Positions 56,723 through 64,000 of a stretch of DNA of 64,000 nucleotides are shown in pieces. The notes beneath the pieces are model-generated. The model did not search any database, was not told the DNA's origin, and worked only from the letters and a program-made list of their open reading frames with translations. Within the stretch, counting starts at the first letter, position 1, and every line of letters starts with the position of its first letter. Source of the DNA: SAR324 cluster bacterium (lineage in GTDB: Bacteria > SAR324 > NAC60-12); assembly GCA_015232315.1 (NCBI GenBank), contig JADFZZ010000022.1, positions 1 to 64,000 on the forward strand, in the 5' to 3' direction. A program made the position numbers and the translations under genes.

Positions 56723-57442
56723 TCAGGCATCACGCATCAGTGACAGCATTTCTTTGATCGCGATCTGAATTCCTGTGAATGTGGCCCGGCTGATGATGCT
56801 GTGGCCAATATTCAATTCTGCGACATAGGGAAGACGACAAACGGCCTGGACATTGCTGTAATTAAGGCCATGTCCCGCATTGACCTGCAATCCTTGCTGG
56901 TGCGCTCTTTCGGCAGCGTGTCCCAGACGGCGGAGTTCATGGGTGATATCCTGCTCCAGACGGGCATTGGCATAGGCCCCTGTATGCAGTTCCACATCTT
57001 GGGCCCCCAATTGCGCACTTGCCTCAATCTGTGGTAATTCCGGATCAATAAACAGGCTGACGCGGATTCCCGTTTCCACAAGACGCTGAATTCCCCGGCG
57101 CATCACTTCAGAAGCGCCGCAGGCATCCAAGCCTCCCTCCGTGGTGATTTCCTGCCTTTTTTCAGGAACCAGTGTAACAATATCAGGCTTAAGTTCAAGA
57201 GCCACGGCAAACATTTCTTCAGTGGCCGCCATTTCCAGATTGAGTCTGGTCTGAACCACTTGTCTCAGAATTTGAACATCCCGATCCTGAATGTGTCTGC
57301 GGTCTTCTCTCAAATGGACTGTAATGCCATGCGCTCCTGCTAGTTCCGCCATGAGTGCGGCAGTCACTGGATCTGGTTCAATTCCCCGCCTTGCCTGACG
57401 GATTGTTGCGATGTGATCTACATTGACATGCAGAAGTGCCAT
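56723..57442 (-). CDS. pdxJ: Pyridoxine 5'-phosphate synthase
   Basis: 239 residues. [17 protein letters not shown] at the N terminus, [39 protein letters not shown] and [15 protein letters not shown] are the signature segments of PdxJ, the TIM-barrel enzyme joining deoxyxylulose-5-phosphate and 3-amino-2-oxopropyl phosphate to make pyridoxine phosphate. Conserved Glu and His residues are present. It starts eight bases after the ybbR stop; this gene order is common in deltaproteobacteria. Confidence 0.96.
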   Translation of the reverse strand: MALLHVNVDHIATIRQARRGIEPDPVTAALMAELAGAHGITVHLREDRRHIQDRDVQILRQVVQTRLNLEMAATEEMFAVALELKPDIVTLVPEKRQEITTEGGLDACGASEVMRRGIQRLVETGIRVSLFIDPELPQIEASAQLGAQDVELHTGAYANARLEQDITHELRRLGHAAERAHQQGLQVNAGHGLNYSNVQAVCRLPYVAELNIGHSIISRATFTGIQIAIKEMLSLMRDA

Positions 57443-57450
57443 TTTTTTCC

Positions 57451-58401
57451 TTATTTTTTATCATCAGAAATTTGTTGTCGTTTCACCCATAATGATATTG
57501 GGGGCCACTGTTTGAAAATTGTAATCTCTTTGGGAACAACCGGTGTTGGGATCACTTTGGCTGTTCCCGGTTTATAATCGGTCAAATCCACGACTCCATA
57601 GATCTGGGTGGGATCCAGATGTTCAACAATATCAGCAGGACCTTCCACCTGGAGATTGAAAGTCGGTGGATTGATCACGCTCACATAGGTCGCATTGGTC
57701 AGATAGATGGGAACATTGTTAAACAGACGTCGGATTGGCAGACTGATGACACTGATACGTGCGGTATAGAAGTCAATGTTGGTGTCAATAATCTGCAATG
57801 TCTTATCTGGCAGATCAAGATGCACAATCAGATCAATGGAGCTGTTCAAATCCTGCAAATTGATTTCCTTGGTGAAGATATTTGACAGATTCTGCATTCT
57901 GGATTTGGGACCTTTGAGTGTGACCGAATCCGGAATGACTTCGATTTTCTCAAGCACATAGTTTTGTTTGAGTTGTCCCTGATACCTTGGTTTGAGGGGA
58001 ATAACCCGTTCAATGATTTCTTCAGTCTGAATGGTGATCTGGGCTGGCGAAATGCTGAGTATCCGGATGTTCGATGGTGCTGTGACCTGATCGGTTGTCA
58101 GATCATAGGGAAATGTTCCGGAGTTGAGATTGGAAAGATCCAGAATCAATTGAACATCATTGGGATTAAATGTTTTTCCACGCCGGGTTACAATCAAGGC
58201 CGAAACATTCACCATTGGGGGAGGATCGGACGTGATGATCAAATTGGCAGGTAACTGCTTGAAAACGATTGGCGCAAAAAAACTCATCTCTGTGGTCTCT
58301 GCCCCGCGTTTGGCTTGAAACCAGATGCCAAGAGCCAGGAATACCGCAAGAATTTTGAAGGCGTTATTTTCTGATATTTTGATGTTGCGAAAAACAAGCA
58401 T
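57451..58401 (-). CDS. ybbR: YbbR-domain protein (CdaR-like)
   Basis: 316 residues. One N-terminal membrane helix (about 14-30, [19 protein letters not shown]) leads to three or four YbbR beta modules outside the membrane. Typical elements are [26 protein letters not shown] and [22 protein letters not shown]. In Firmicutes the homologue CdaR binds and modulates the diadenylate cyclase CdaA. Here it starts three bases after the cdaA stop, so the same partnership is likely. Clear partner assignment by neighbourhood; direct function inferred. Confidence 0.9.
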   Translation of the reverse strand: MLVFRNIKISENNAFKILAVFLALGIWFQAKRGAETTEMSFFAPIVFKQLPANLIITSDPPPMVNVSALIVTRRGKTFNPNDVQLILDLSNLNSGTFPYDLTTDQVTAPSNIRILSISPAQITIQTEEIIERVIPLKPRYQGQLKQNYVLEKIEVIPDSVTLKGPKSRMQNLSNIFTKEINLQDLNSSIDLIVHLDLPDKTLQIIDTNIDFYTARISVISLPIRRLFNNVPIYLTNATYVSVINPPTFNLQVEGPADIVEHLDPTQIYGVVDLTDYKPGTAKVIPTPVVPKEITIFKQWPPISLWVKRQQISDDKK

Positions 58402-58404
58402 AAG

Positions 58405-59274
58405 TCACACTGTGTCAACCGGAATGACCGGAGTTTTTTCGGATTCCTTAACAGGTGGTGGTTGATCCACGAGGACAGGCTCCTGTTCTGTTTTCTGTTC
58501 CACATTATCGGGCAATTTGCCGACCAGAAGTTCAAGCAGGATCTGTTTAACATTCTCTTCCACGGCACGCATGAGTTGTCCTTTATAACTCAGGCTGATT
58601 TCACTCCGTTCCTCTGAAACAATAAGAACCACCGCGTCATTTTCTTCTGACAAACCGATAGCGGCCCGATGCCTGGTTCCTAATGCCGGATTGATTTTCT
58701 GGTTCATGGATACAGGCAGAATACAACGTGCCGCGGCTAACCGTCCTTTTTTATCGATCACAACAGCGCCATCATGGAGGGGGGATGTCGGATGAAAAAT
58801 ACTCAGGAGCAAGGCTTCACTGGGAACGGCGTCCAGTATTGTGCTTTTCTCGATAAAGTTGCGCAATCCCGCTTCACGTTCAAACACAATCAGTGCGCCG
58901 ATACGTCGTCTGGCCATCACCATACATGCCTGGATGCATTGGTCTACCAGATCTTTTTTATTCTGACCGGTTGAGTCCCGGAACAAGGCCATCAGACCAA
59001 ACTGTGCCAGGGCGTTTCTTAAATCTGCCTGAAACAAAACGACGAACACCAGAACCAGGGATGTGACCACGTTATCCAGTAGCAGACCAATCGCATCCAG
59101 TTGGAAGACTTGTGAGAAGAGATATAAGGCAAACAACAGGAAAAAACCCATCAACATTGGAATGGTGCGGGTTCCCTTGATCAGCATGAGGGCACGATAA
59201 AGGATAAAATACAGGAGTCCGATATCCAGGGCATCCTGCCATCCAAGTTCGAGATTTTTAAAAAAACTGATCAT
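58405..59274 (-). CDS. cdaA: Diadenylate cyclase
   Basis: 289 residues. Three membrane helices (about 15-32, 37-55, 65-85) precede a DisA_N catalytic domain (about 100-245). HDGAVVI (Asp168-Gly169-Ala170) and GTRHRAAIGLSE (with Arg201, His202, Arg203) are the two active-site motifs that make cyclic di-AMP from ATP. A proline/glutamate-rich tail ends the protein. It is followed by ybbR and lies downstream of ftsH, as in other c-di-AMP operons; glmM is not nearby. Confidence 0.95.
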   Translation of the reverse strand: MISFFKNLELGWQDALDIGLLYFILYRALMLIKGTRTIPMLMGFFLLFALYLFSQVFQLDAIGLLLDNVVTSLVLVFVVLFQADLRNALAQFGLMALFRDSTGQNKKDLVDQCIQACMVMARRRIGALIVFEREAGLRNFIEKSTILDAVPSEALLLSIFHPTSPLHDGAVVIDKKGRLAAARCILPVSMNQKINPALGTRHRAAIGLSEENDAVVLIVSEERSEISLSYKGQLMRAVEENVKQILLELLVGKLPDNVEQKTEQEPVLVDQPPPVKESEKTPVIPVDTV

Positions 59275-59339
59275 GGGAGAAAGTAACTTGTTACATGGTT
59301 TAAGGAACCTGAGCGACCATTGTCAAGGTGCCGGAGTAT

Positions 59340-61154
59340 TCAATTGCCTGATCCGACAGGATTGGGAGCAAAACGTTTGAGTGTTTCCTTGACCTCCTCG
59401 CCATCAATGGTTTCTTTTTCAATCAACGCTTTGGCAATATGTTCCAGCGCCTGTCGATGCATGGTCAAAATATTTTTTGCCCGATCATAGCATCGTGTCA
59501 GAATATTTCGAATCTCGGCATCAATCATCTGGGCCGTTTCATTGCTATAGGTTTTATGCTGAACCATGTCGCGTCCCAGAAAAACATGCCCTGCGTTTTC
59601 AGAGTAGGCCAGAGGCCCCAGGGTCTCATTCATCCCCCACTGACAAGTCATTTTTCGTGCGAGGTCTGTCGCTTTTTTTAGATCATCACTGGCTCCGGTT
59701 GTGAATCGGTTGAAAATGAGATGTTCCGCGGCACGTCCCCCCATGGTCATGGTGATGTGGCCAATGAGTTTCTTTTTGCTATAGCTGTGATGGTCCTCAA
59801 TGGGCAGAAGCTGTGTGATTCCCAGCGCACGACCACGGGGAATGATGGTGACTTTGTGAACGGGGTCCACATCTGGAATGGTGGCGGCCACCAGTGCATG
59901 TCCAGCTTCATGATAGGCGGTGGTTCGTTTTTCTTCATCGCTGATCAGCATGCTCCGGCGTTCGGTTCCCATCAGGACTTTATCCTTGGCATATTCAAAA
60001 TCCTCGAGGGTGACTGCAACCTTGTTATTTCTGGCGGCCCACAAGGCGGCTTCATTCACCAGATTCGCAAGATCCGCGCCTGTAAATCCCGGAGTTCCAC
60101 GGGCAATAACCTGCAAATCAACTCCGGCTTCCAACTGGATGTTTTCAGTGTGTACTTTCAGAATCTGGAATCTGCCACCCAGGTCTGGATTTGGCACTAC
60201 AATATGCCGGTCAAAACGTCCCGGACGCAACAGCGCGGAATCGAGAACATCGGGTCGATTGGTGGCGGCAATCACAATGACACCTTCATTGGTGTCAAAA
60301 CCATCCATTTCCACCAGCAATTGATTGAGTGTCTGTTCGCGTTCGTCATTTCCACCGCCCAGGCCTGCACCCCGACTTCGTCCCACCGCGTCAATTTCAT
60401 CAATAAAGATAATACACGGCGCGTATTTTTTACCCTGCTCAAACAGGTCACGGACCCGGCTGGCACCCACACCGACAAACATTTCCACAAAATCAGAACC
60501 ACTGATGCTGAAAAACGGAACTTCGGCTTCACCGGCAATGGCTTTGGCCAACAGGGTTTTACCTGTACCGGGATTTCCAATCAGCAAGACACCTTTGGGA
60601 ATCTCGCCACCAAGTTTTTCAAATTTGCGTGGATCTGCCAGAAATTCGACAATTTCGCTCAATTCCTCACGGGATTCATCAATTCCCGCGACATTCTTGA
60701 AGGTGATGGGGTTGTCCTTTTTTTCAATCATGCGAACACGGACTCTCCCAAAATTCATGGCTTTGTTGCTTCCGCCCTGCACTTGTCGCATGAAAAAAAT
60801 CCAGATCCCGATGATCAGAAGCATTGGTAGCCAACTGTTCAGAATTGCCAGCAACAGGTTGCCACGACTGGTTGATTCCACACGCACTCTGACACCTTTT
60901 TGTTGAAGGATCTCAAAGAATTGTGGGTAGTTGGGGATGTAGGTCTGGATTCGTTTCTGGCCATCGGCCATCCCGATGGCTTCATTGCCACGGACCAACA
61001 CTTCAATAATTTTCCCATGCTCAACCTGGTTGAGAAAATCAGAAAAAGGAATCCTCATTTCTGTGGAACGTTCTCCACCAAGCACATTGAATAAAATGAG
61101 CATGATCATTCCAATTAAAAACCAGATTCCTAAACTTTTCATTAATGAGCTCAC
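59340..61154 (-). CDS. ftsH: ATP-dependent zinc metalloprotease FtsH
   Basis: 604 residues. Two N-terminal membrane helices (about 8-25 and 103-121) flank a short periplasmic domain. The AAA domain carries [35 protein letters not shown], and the second region of homology [21 protein letters not shown]. The zinc protease motif HEAGHAL and the downstream Asp ligand region complete it. It degrades misfolded and regulatory membrane proteins such as LpxC. The GTG start at 61154 is supported by AGGAGA just upstream. First gene of the cdaA operon, 65 bases before it. Confidence 0.97.
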   Translation of the reverse strand: MSSLMKSLGIWFLIGMIMLILFNVLGGERSTEMRIPFSDFLNQVEHGKIIEVLVRGNEAIGMADGQKRIQTYIPNYPQFFEILQQKGVRVRVESTSRGNLLLAILNSWLPMLLIIGIWIFFMRQVQGGSNKAMNFGRVRVRMIEKKDNPITFKNVAGIDESREELSEIVEFLADPRKFEKLGGEIPKGVLLIGNPGTGKTLLAKAIAGEAEVPFFSISGSDFVEMFVGVGASRVRDLFEQGKKYAPCIIFIDEIDAVGRSRGAGLGGGNDEREQTLNQLLVEMDGFDTNEGVIVIAATNRPDVLDSALLRPGRFDRHIVVPNPDLGGRFQILKVHTENIQLEAGVDLQVIARGTPGFTGADLANLVNEAALWAARNNKVAVTLEDFEYAKDKVLMGTERRSMLISDEEKRTTAYHEAGHALVAATIPDVDPVHKVTIIPRGRALGITQLLPIEDHHSYSKKKLIGHITMTMGGRAAEHLIFNRFTTGASDDLKKATDLARKMTCQWGMNETLGPLAYSENAGHVFLGRDMVQHKTYSNETAQMIDAEIRNILTRCYDRAKNILTMHRQALEHIAKALIEKETIDGEEVKETLKRFAPNPVGSGN

Positions 61155-61323
61155 GGTTTCTCCTGTAAATTAAGTCATCCTCAGAGATCTTCTCTGTTGA
61201 ATATTAAACTTTTAGCGTGTTTTTTCAGAGAAGCAAGTAATTGTTTCAGCATTGAGGAAAAAATCCTTTTTCTGCCTGACAATCAGGTTAAGCTGATTAT
61301 TGTGTGCGGAATAAACGGAGAAA
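61155..61323. other. Intergenic gap between ftsH and the large unknown gene
   Basis: 169 bases. CCTGA-CAA-TCAGG (61275-61287) is a small 5-bp hairpin on the 3' side of the unknown gene, with a T-rich stretch (GGATTTTTTCC on the - strand) about ten bases further. It may be a weak terminator. The ftsH promoter should also lie here. Confidence 0.35.
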
Positions 61324-64000
61324 TCAGGATTCCCTGGCGCGTTTCGACATGTATTCGCGGGTGCGTCTCGCGTTTTTTTGATTGGCTTTGTCCCGTAATT
61401 CCTGTTTTTTGGCTTCCAGGGCCTGAAATTGCTGGATGGCTTGTTTCCCTAAACTGTCGAGTGTGCTATCCAGTTTGAGCGGAGTTAGAAAGGCAGGCTC
61501 CCGGAGTGATTCCAGAGGCCATAAGGTGCTTGCGATACCGTTGAGATAGACCCGGTAAAATTTGGGAGCGATCGGGATCTCAAAACTTCCCGTGTTGCAC
61601 CAGACCTTGCATTTGGGGGGATGGTTGGCGTTCAAGGGGATTTCAAGCTGATTCAGCGTATCCAGAAATTGTTGTCGGCATTCTTTTGTGTTGAACCGCT
61701 GAAAAAATGACGGGAATTGTTTGTCATTGCTGACCATGTGCTTTTGATCAAATTTGATGGAAATGGCATCAATGTTTTGATCCAGCACAAACGCTTCGTT
61801 CAAGTTATCCCTGACAATCATGGACAAGGTATTGAAGCGGTTGACATTACAGATGATCATGATTTCGCGGATATAGTGAATGTGATCCAGCAACTCGTAG
61901 GGTTTGATGGAAATCGGCCTGAAAAAATCATGAATGTCATGTGCCAGAAGCTCTAACTCCTGTGAATTGACAGGATTGGTGCCGACCAGGCTGTTGCCTT
62001 TTGCCGGCAGTTTGAGAAACGAGGTGCTGTTGGTTGCGCCATAGCCCAGGTAGCCGCTAAACACACAGCGTGCGAGCCCCTGAACCAGTGCTTCCGAGAA
62101 CATGACCATTTCACTTTCTTCACGGTTCATGGCAGATCCGCCCATCTGTTTGACTTCTTTTTTACTCAGGATGGATTTGAATTGCCATTGTTCGGTTGTC
62201 GCATCGAATTCAAGCATGATCCTGTTGCGCGGAATGCTGAGACTTTTGGAAATAGGCAGTGGTACCTGAAACAGTTTGCGCTCAAAGTTTTTTTCAAAAT
62301 GATATTTGAAAATAACGTTTTCCAGCGGTTCGCCGGCAATCTTGACGCGTGTGCCATGGATATGTTTTGCCAGAACCGGGGCGACCACCGGAATTTTATG
62401 CTCACCACAGAAGAACATGATCATTTCCACCGCTTTTTTAAGGCGTGAGCGGTCCTGCTGAATTTCCTGAATCTGGAGCTTTTCCATGGACGTCAGATTG
62501 TCAGAATCCTGCTGTCGTTTTTGTATCAGTTTTTCATCAGCCACAACCAAATGCGGAGTGGTCTGGGGCAACAGGCTGTTGAGTAGCTTGGAAAGCTCCT
62601 CAGAAAGTGCTTCGCCCAACCCTTGACGGGTCAGGTACTGATGAAGGGCTTTGGCGGCCCGGTGATGACCGAGTTTGAGCAGTTTATTTTCAACGCGCCG
62701 CATGGATTCCACAAACATCCGCTTGAGGATCATTTCGACTTCATTGCCAACATCATCACGGCCTTGAGAAAACTTGGCCAGATTGATCCGATCCTGTGGC
62801 GCCGAAAAAAAGATGTCATAGAACTGGAGCATTGCCAGAGTCCGCCATGACGCTTTCTGTTTGTCGATCCAGACAGGTTTGGCTTCATTATTAAAATCAA
62901 TAATATCTGAAATCCGGATGTGCTGGGCAAAGCAAAAAATAATTTGCTGTCGGATTTCCTTGTTTTGAAAGCGCATCAGCATTTCCGTAAATTTCAACCA
63001 CCAGGGATCGCGGACCAACTGCGGGAAGGTCTGTTCCATTCCGGAAATGGCCTGAACCCACGGATGATCTAGCGGAATTTTTATGAAGATCCGACGTTCA
63101 GGATTCAACAACAGACGGGTGAGACTGGTGGGGACTTCCGCGTCTTCTTCCAGACAGCACAGCATTTCCAACCACCAGCAGTTGAGCAGGGCTTTGGGCA
63201 GATTACGGTGGCTCACTTTTTCGCTTTCGCGTAAAAACACAGGAATGGCATGTTCCCAGATCACGTTGCGGGGTAATTCCAGTTGACCCCAGTCAGAAAG
63301 TGAGGCCAACGTCAGTGACTCGCGGGAAGCATCCGCCTTTTGAAGGTCGAAGGTCCATGAACCCGTATCAAAAACTCCAATTTTACAGAATAACTTGAAA
63401 TCATGTGGCAGATCAAACGGCATGGGCGGGGGGCCGCATAGAAATACCGCAGGATTCAGCAGAAAATCATTCAGCAACAAGGCATAGGCCAGGCTTCCTT
63501 CCGGGGAAACCAGAAAGGGTGTGTGCAGTCCCGCACGTTGACGTCTCAGGATATTGAGAAAAAAATGGACTTCTGCCGCAGGATATTTCCGGGTAAGATA
63601 CGCTTCAAGAACCTTTATTTTCATGTGAGTCGGATAATGTGTTTCTGCCTCTTTTTCAGTGGCATGCCAAAACATCCGTGCCTCGGCAAGTTGTGTGGAT
63701 TGCAGCTTGAATTTAATTTTGGCGACACTTTCCAATTCTGAACCCAATTGTTTTTTTAATATTTTTTGACTGTTTTTGAGAATCTGACGGGAACATTCCA
63801 CAATCTGATCAATTCGGGAAAACGCGTCAATTGGAATGCGGCTCATCAAATAGTTCAAAAAATGAATGATCACATGATCCGCATGAGGGGACCTCAGTAG
63901 ATGCTCAAGTAGTCCGTTATGTTTTTTTTCAGCGGTCAGGGCTGTGACCTGCACCTGGTTTTGTTGTGCGATATTTTTTAGAATTTGGGCACACTGAGGT
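61324..64000 (-). CDS. Large hypothetical protein (5' end beyond the window)
   Basis: At least 890 residues; the frame stays open to the window edge (codons upstream of the GTG at 63954 read PQCAQILKNIAQQNQ), so the start is probably outside. It is mostly helical and charged, without a recognised domain, signal peptide or membrane segment. Segments include VFLCGPPPMPFDLPHDFKLF, a long internal helix (LTSMEKLQIQEIQQDRSRLKKAVEMIMFF) near three quarters of the length, and a Lys/Arg-rich end (KQELRDKANQKNARRTREYMSKR). Function unknown. Confidence 0.75.
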   Translation of the reverse strand, partial: PQCAQILKNIAQQNQVQVTALTAEKKHNGLLEHLLRSPHADHVIIHFLNYLMSRIPIDAFSRIDQIVECSRQILKNSQKILKKQLGSELESVAKIKFKLQSTQLAEARMFWHATEKEAETHYPTHMKIKVLEAYLTRKYPAAEVHFFLNILRRQRAGLHTPFLVSPEGSLAYALLLNDFLLNPAVFLCGPPPMPFDLPHDFKLFCKIGVFDTGSWTFDLQKADASRESLTLASLSDWGQLELPRNVIWEHAIPVFLRESEKVSHRNLPKALLNCWWLEMLCCLEEDAEVPTSLTRLLLNPERRIFIKIPLDHPWVQAISGMEQTFPQLVRDPWWLKFTEMLMRFQNKEIRQQIIFCFAQHIRISDIIDFNNEAKPVWIDKQKASWRTLAMLQFYDIFFSAPQDRINLAKFSQGRDDVGNEVEMILKRMFVESMRRVENKLLKLGHHRAAKALHQYLTRQGLGEALSEELSKLLNSLLPQTTPHLVVADEKLIQKRQQDSDNLTSMEKLQIQEIQQDRSRLKKAVEMIMFFCGEHKIPVVAPVLAKHIHGTRVKIAGEPLENVIFKYHFEKNFERKLFQVPLPISKSLSIPRNRIMLEFDATTEQWQFKSILSKKEVKQMGGSAMNREESEMVMFSEALVQGLARCVFSGYLGYGATNSTSFLKLPAKGNSLVGTNPVNSQELELLAHDIHDFFRPISIKPYELLDHIHYIREIMIICNVNRFNTLSMIVRDNLNEAFVLDQNIDAISIKFDQKHMVSNDKQFPSFFQRFNTKECRQQFLDTLNQLEIPLNANHPPKCKVWCNTGSFEIPIAPKFYRVYLNGIASTLWPLESLREPAFLTPLKLDSTLDSLGKQAIQQFQALEAKKQELRDKANQKNARRTREYMSKRARES

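Noticed and set aside
59721-60830. A long open frame (369 codons) on the + strand
   Set aside because: It lies wholly inside ftsH on the opposite strand and its translation has no domain, no ribosome site and biased composition expected of antisense to a conserved gene.

Overview
The window is a gene-dense, moderately AT-rich piece of a Gram-negative bacterial chromosome. RpoB and RpoC are of ordinary proteobacterial length. There is a type II secretion-like pseudopilin, outer-membrane beta-barrels with signal peptides, a PilZ (cyclic-di-GMP) protein, and a diadenylate cyclase operon (ftsH-cdaA-ybbR-pdxJ). This combination fits a deltaproteobacterial-type or SAR324-like marine lineage. That placement is inference from gene content only; no rRNA gene is present.

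Layout. 1-1,550: the tail of a TPR protein region, possibly interrupted by a nonsense codon, and the wreck of an IS4-family transposase. 1.7-8.0 kb: a lipid-oxidation cluster. It holds an acyl-CoA dehydrogenase fused to two SCP2 lipid-carrier domains, a TetR regulator, an NAD-dependent epimerase/reductase, and an alpha-methylacyl-CoA racemase fused to three SCP2 domains. 8.0-11.2 kb, opposite strand: a small unknown protein, folK and a 2,4-dienoyl-CoA reductase (fadH). 11.4-11.85 kb: a membrane-anchored thioredoxin-like protein whose UxxC active site is encoded with an in-frame UGA. A SECIS-like hairpin with a GGUCA loop starts 26 nt downstream, so it is a probable selenoprotein. 11.9-16.7 kb: a 1,395-residue 7TMR-DISM hybrid histidine kinase with a second, RsbW-like ATPase at its C terminus, and a methyltransferase. 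16.9-22.2 kb: an ABC-F ATPase, a YcgN-type protein, a ComEC channel, a secreted Pro/Cys-rich protein and a DUF218 protein.

22.2-27.6 kb: a GspG-like pseudopilin and a giant protein that combines a pilin-like N terminus with a LamG lectin-like domain and FN3-like repeats. 28-38.5 kb: transketolase and rpoC-rpoB, with no ribosomal protein gene directly upstream of rpoB. 38.9-41.7 kb: an operon of a three-repeat protein, pheS, a stand-alone RapZ C-terminal domain and a small membrane protein. 41.8-44.5 kb: beta-barrel proteins, an ankyrin fragment and an unknown helical protein. 44.5-53.1 kb: a PilZ-pseudoreceiver protein, a 134-bp inverted-repeat element, a TerB/DUF2225-like protein, a metallopeptidase-propeller-barrel protein, a LOG-family nucleosidase (ppnN-like) and 6-phosphofructokinase. 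53.5-54.4 kb: a 32-residue Cys-rich peptide and a toxin-antitoxin pair. 54.4-61.2 kb: ftsH-cdaA-ybbR-pdxJ-rng-IMP cyclohydrolase. The window ends inside a large unknown protein (61.3 kb to the edge).

The two most notable items are the candidate selenoprotein at 11,411-11,842 and the SCP2-fused acyl-CoA enzymes at 1.7-8.0 kb. The second set looks like a self-contained pathway for oxidising branched or sterol-like acyl chains, with lipid-carrier domains attached directly to the enzymes. No tRNA, rRNA or CRISPR array was recognised.
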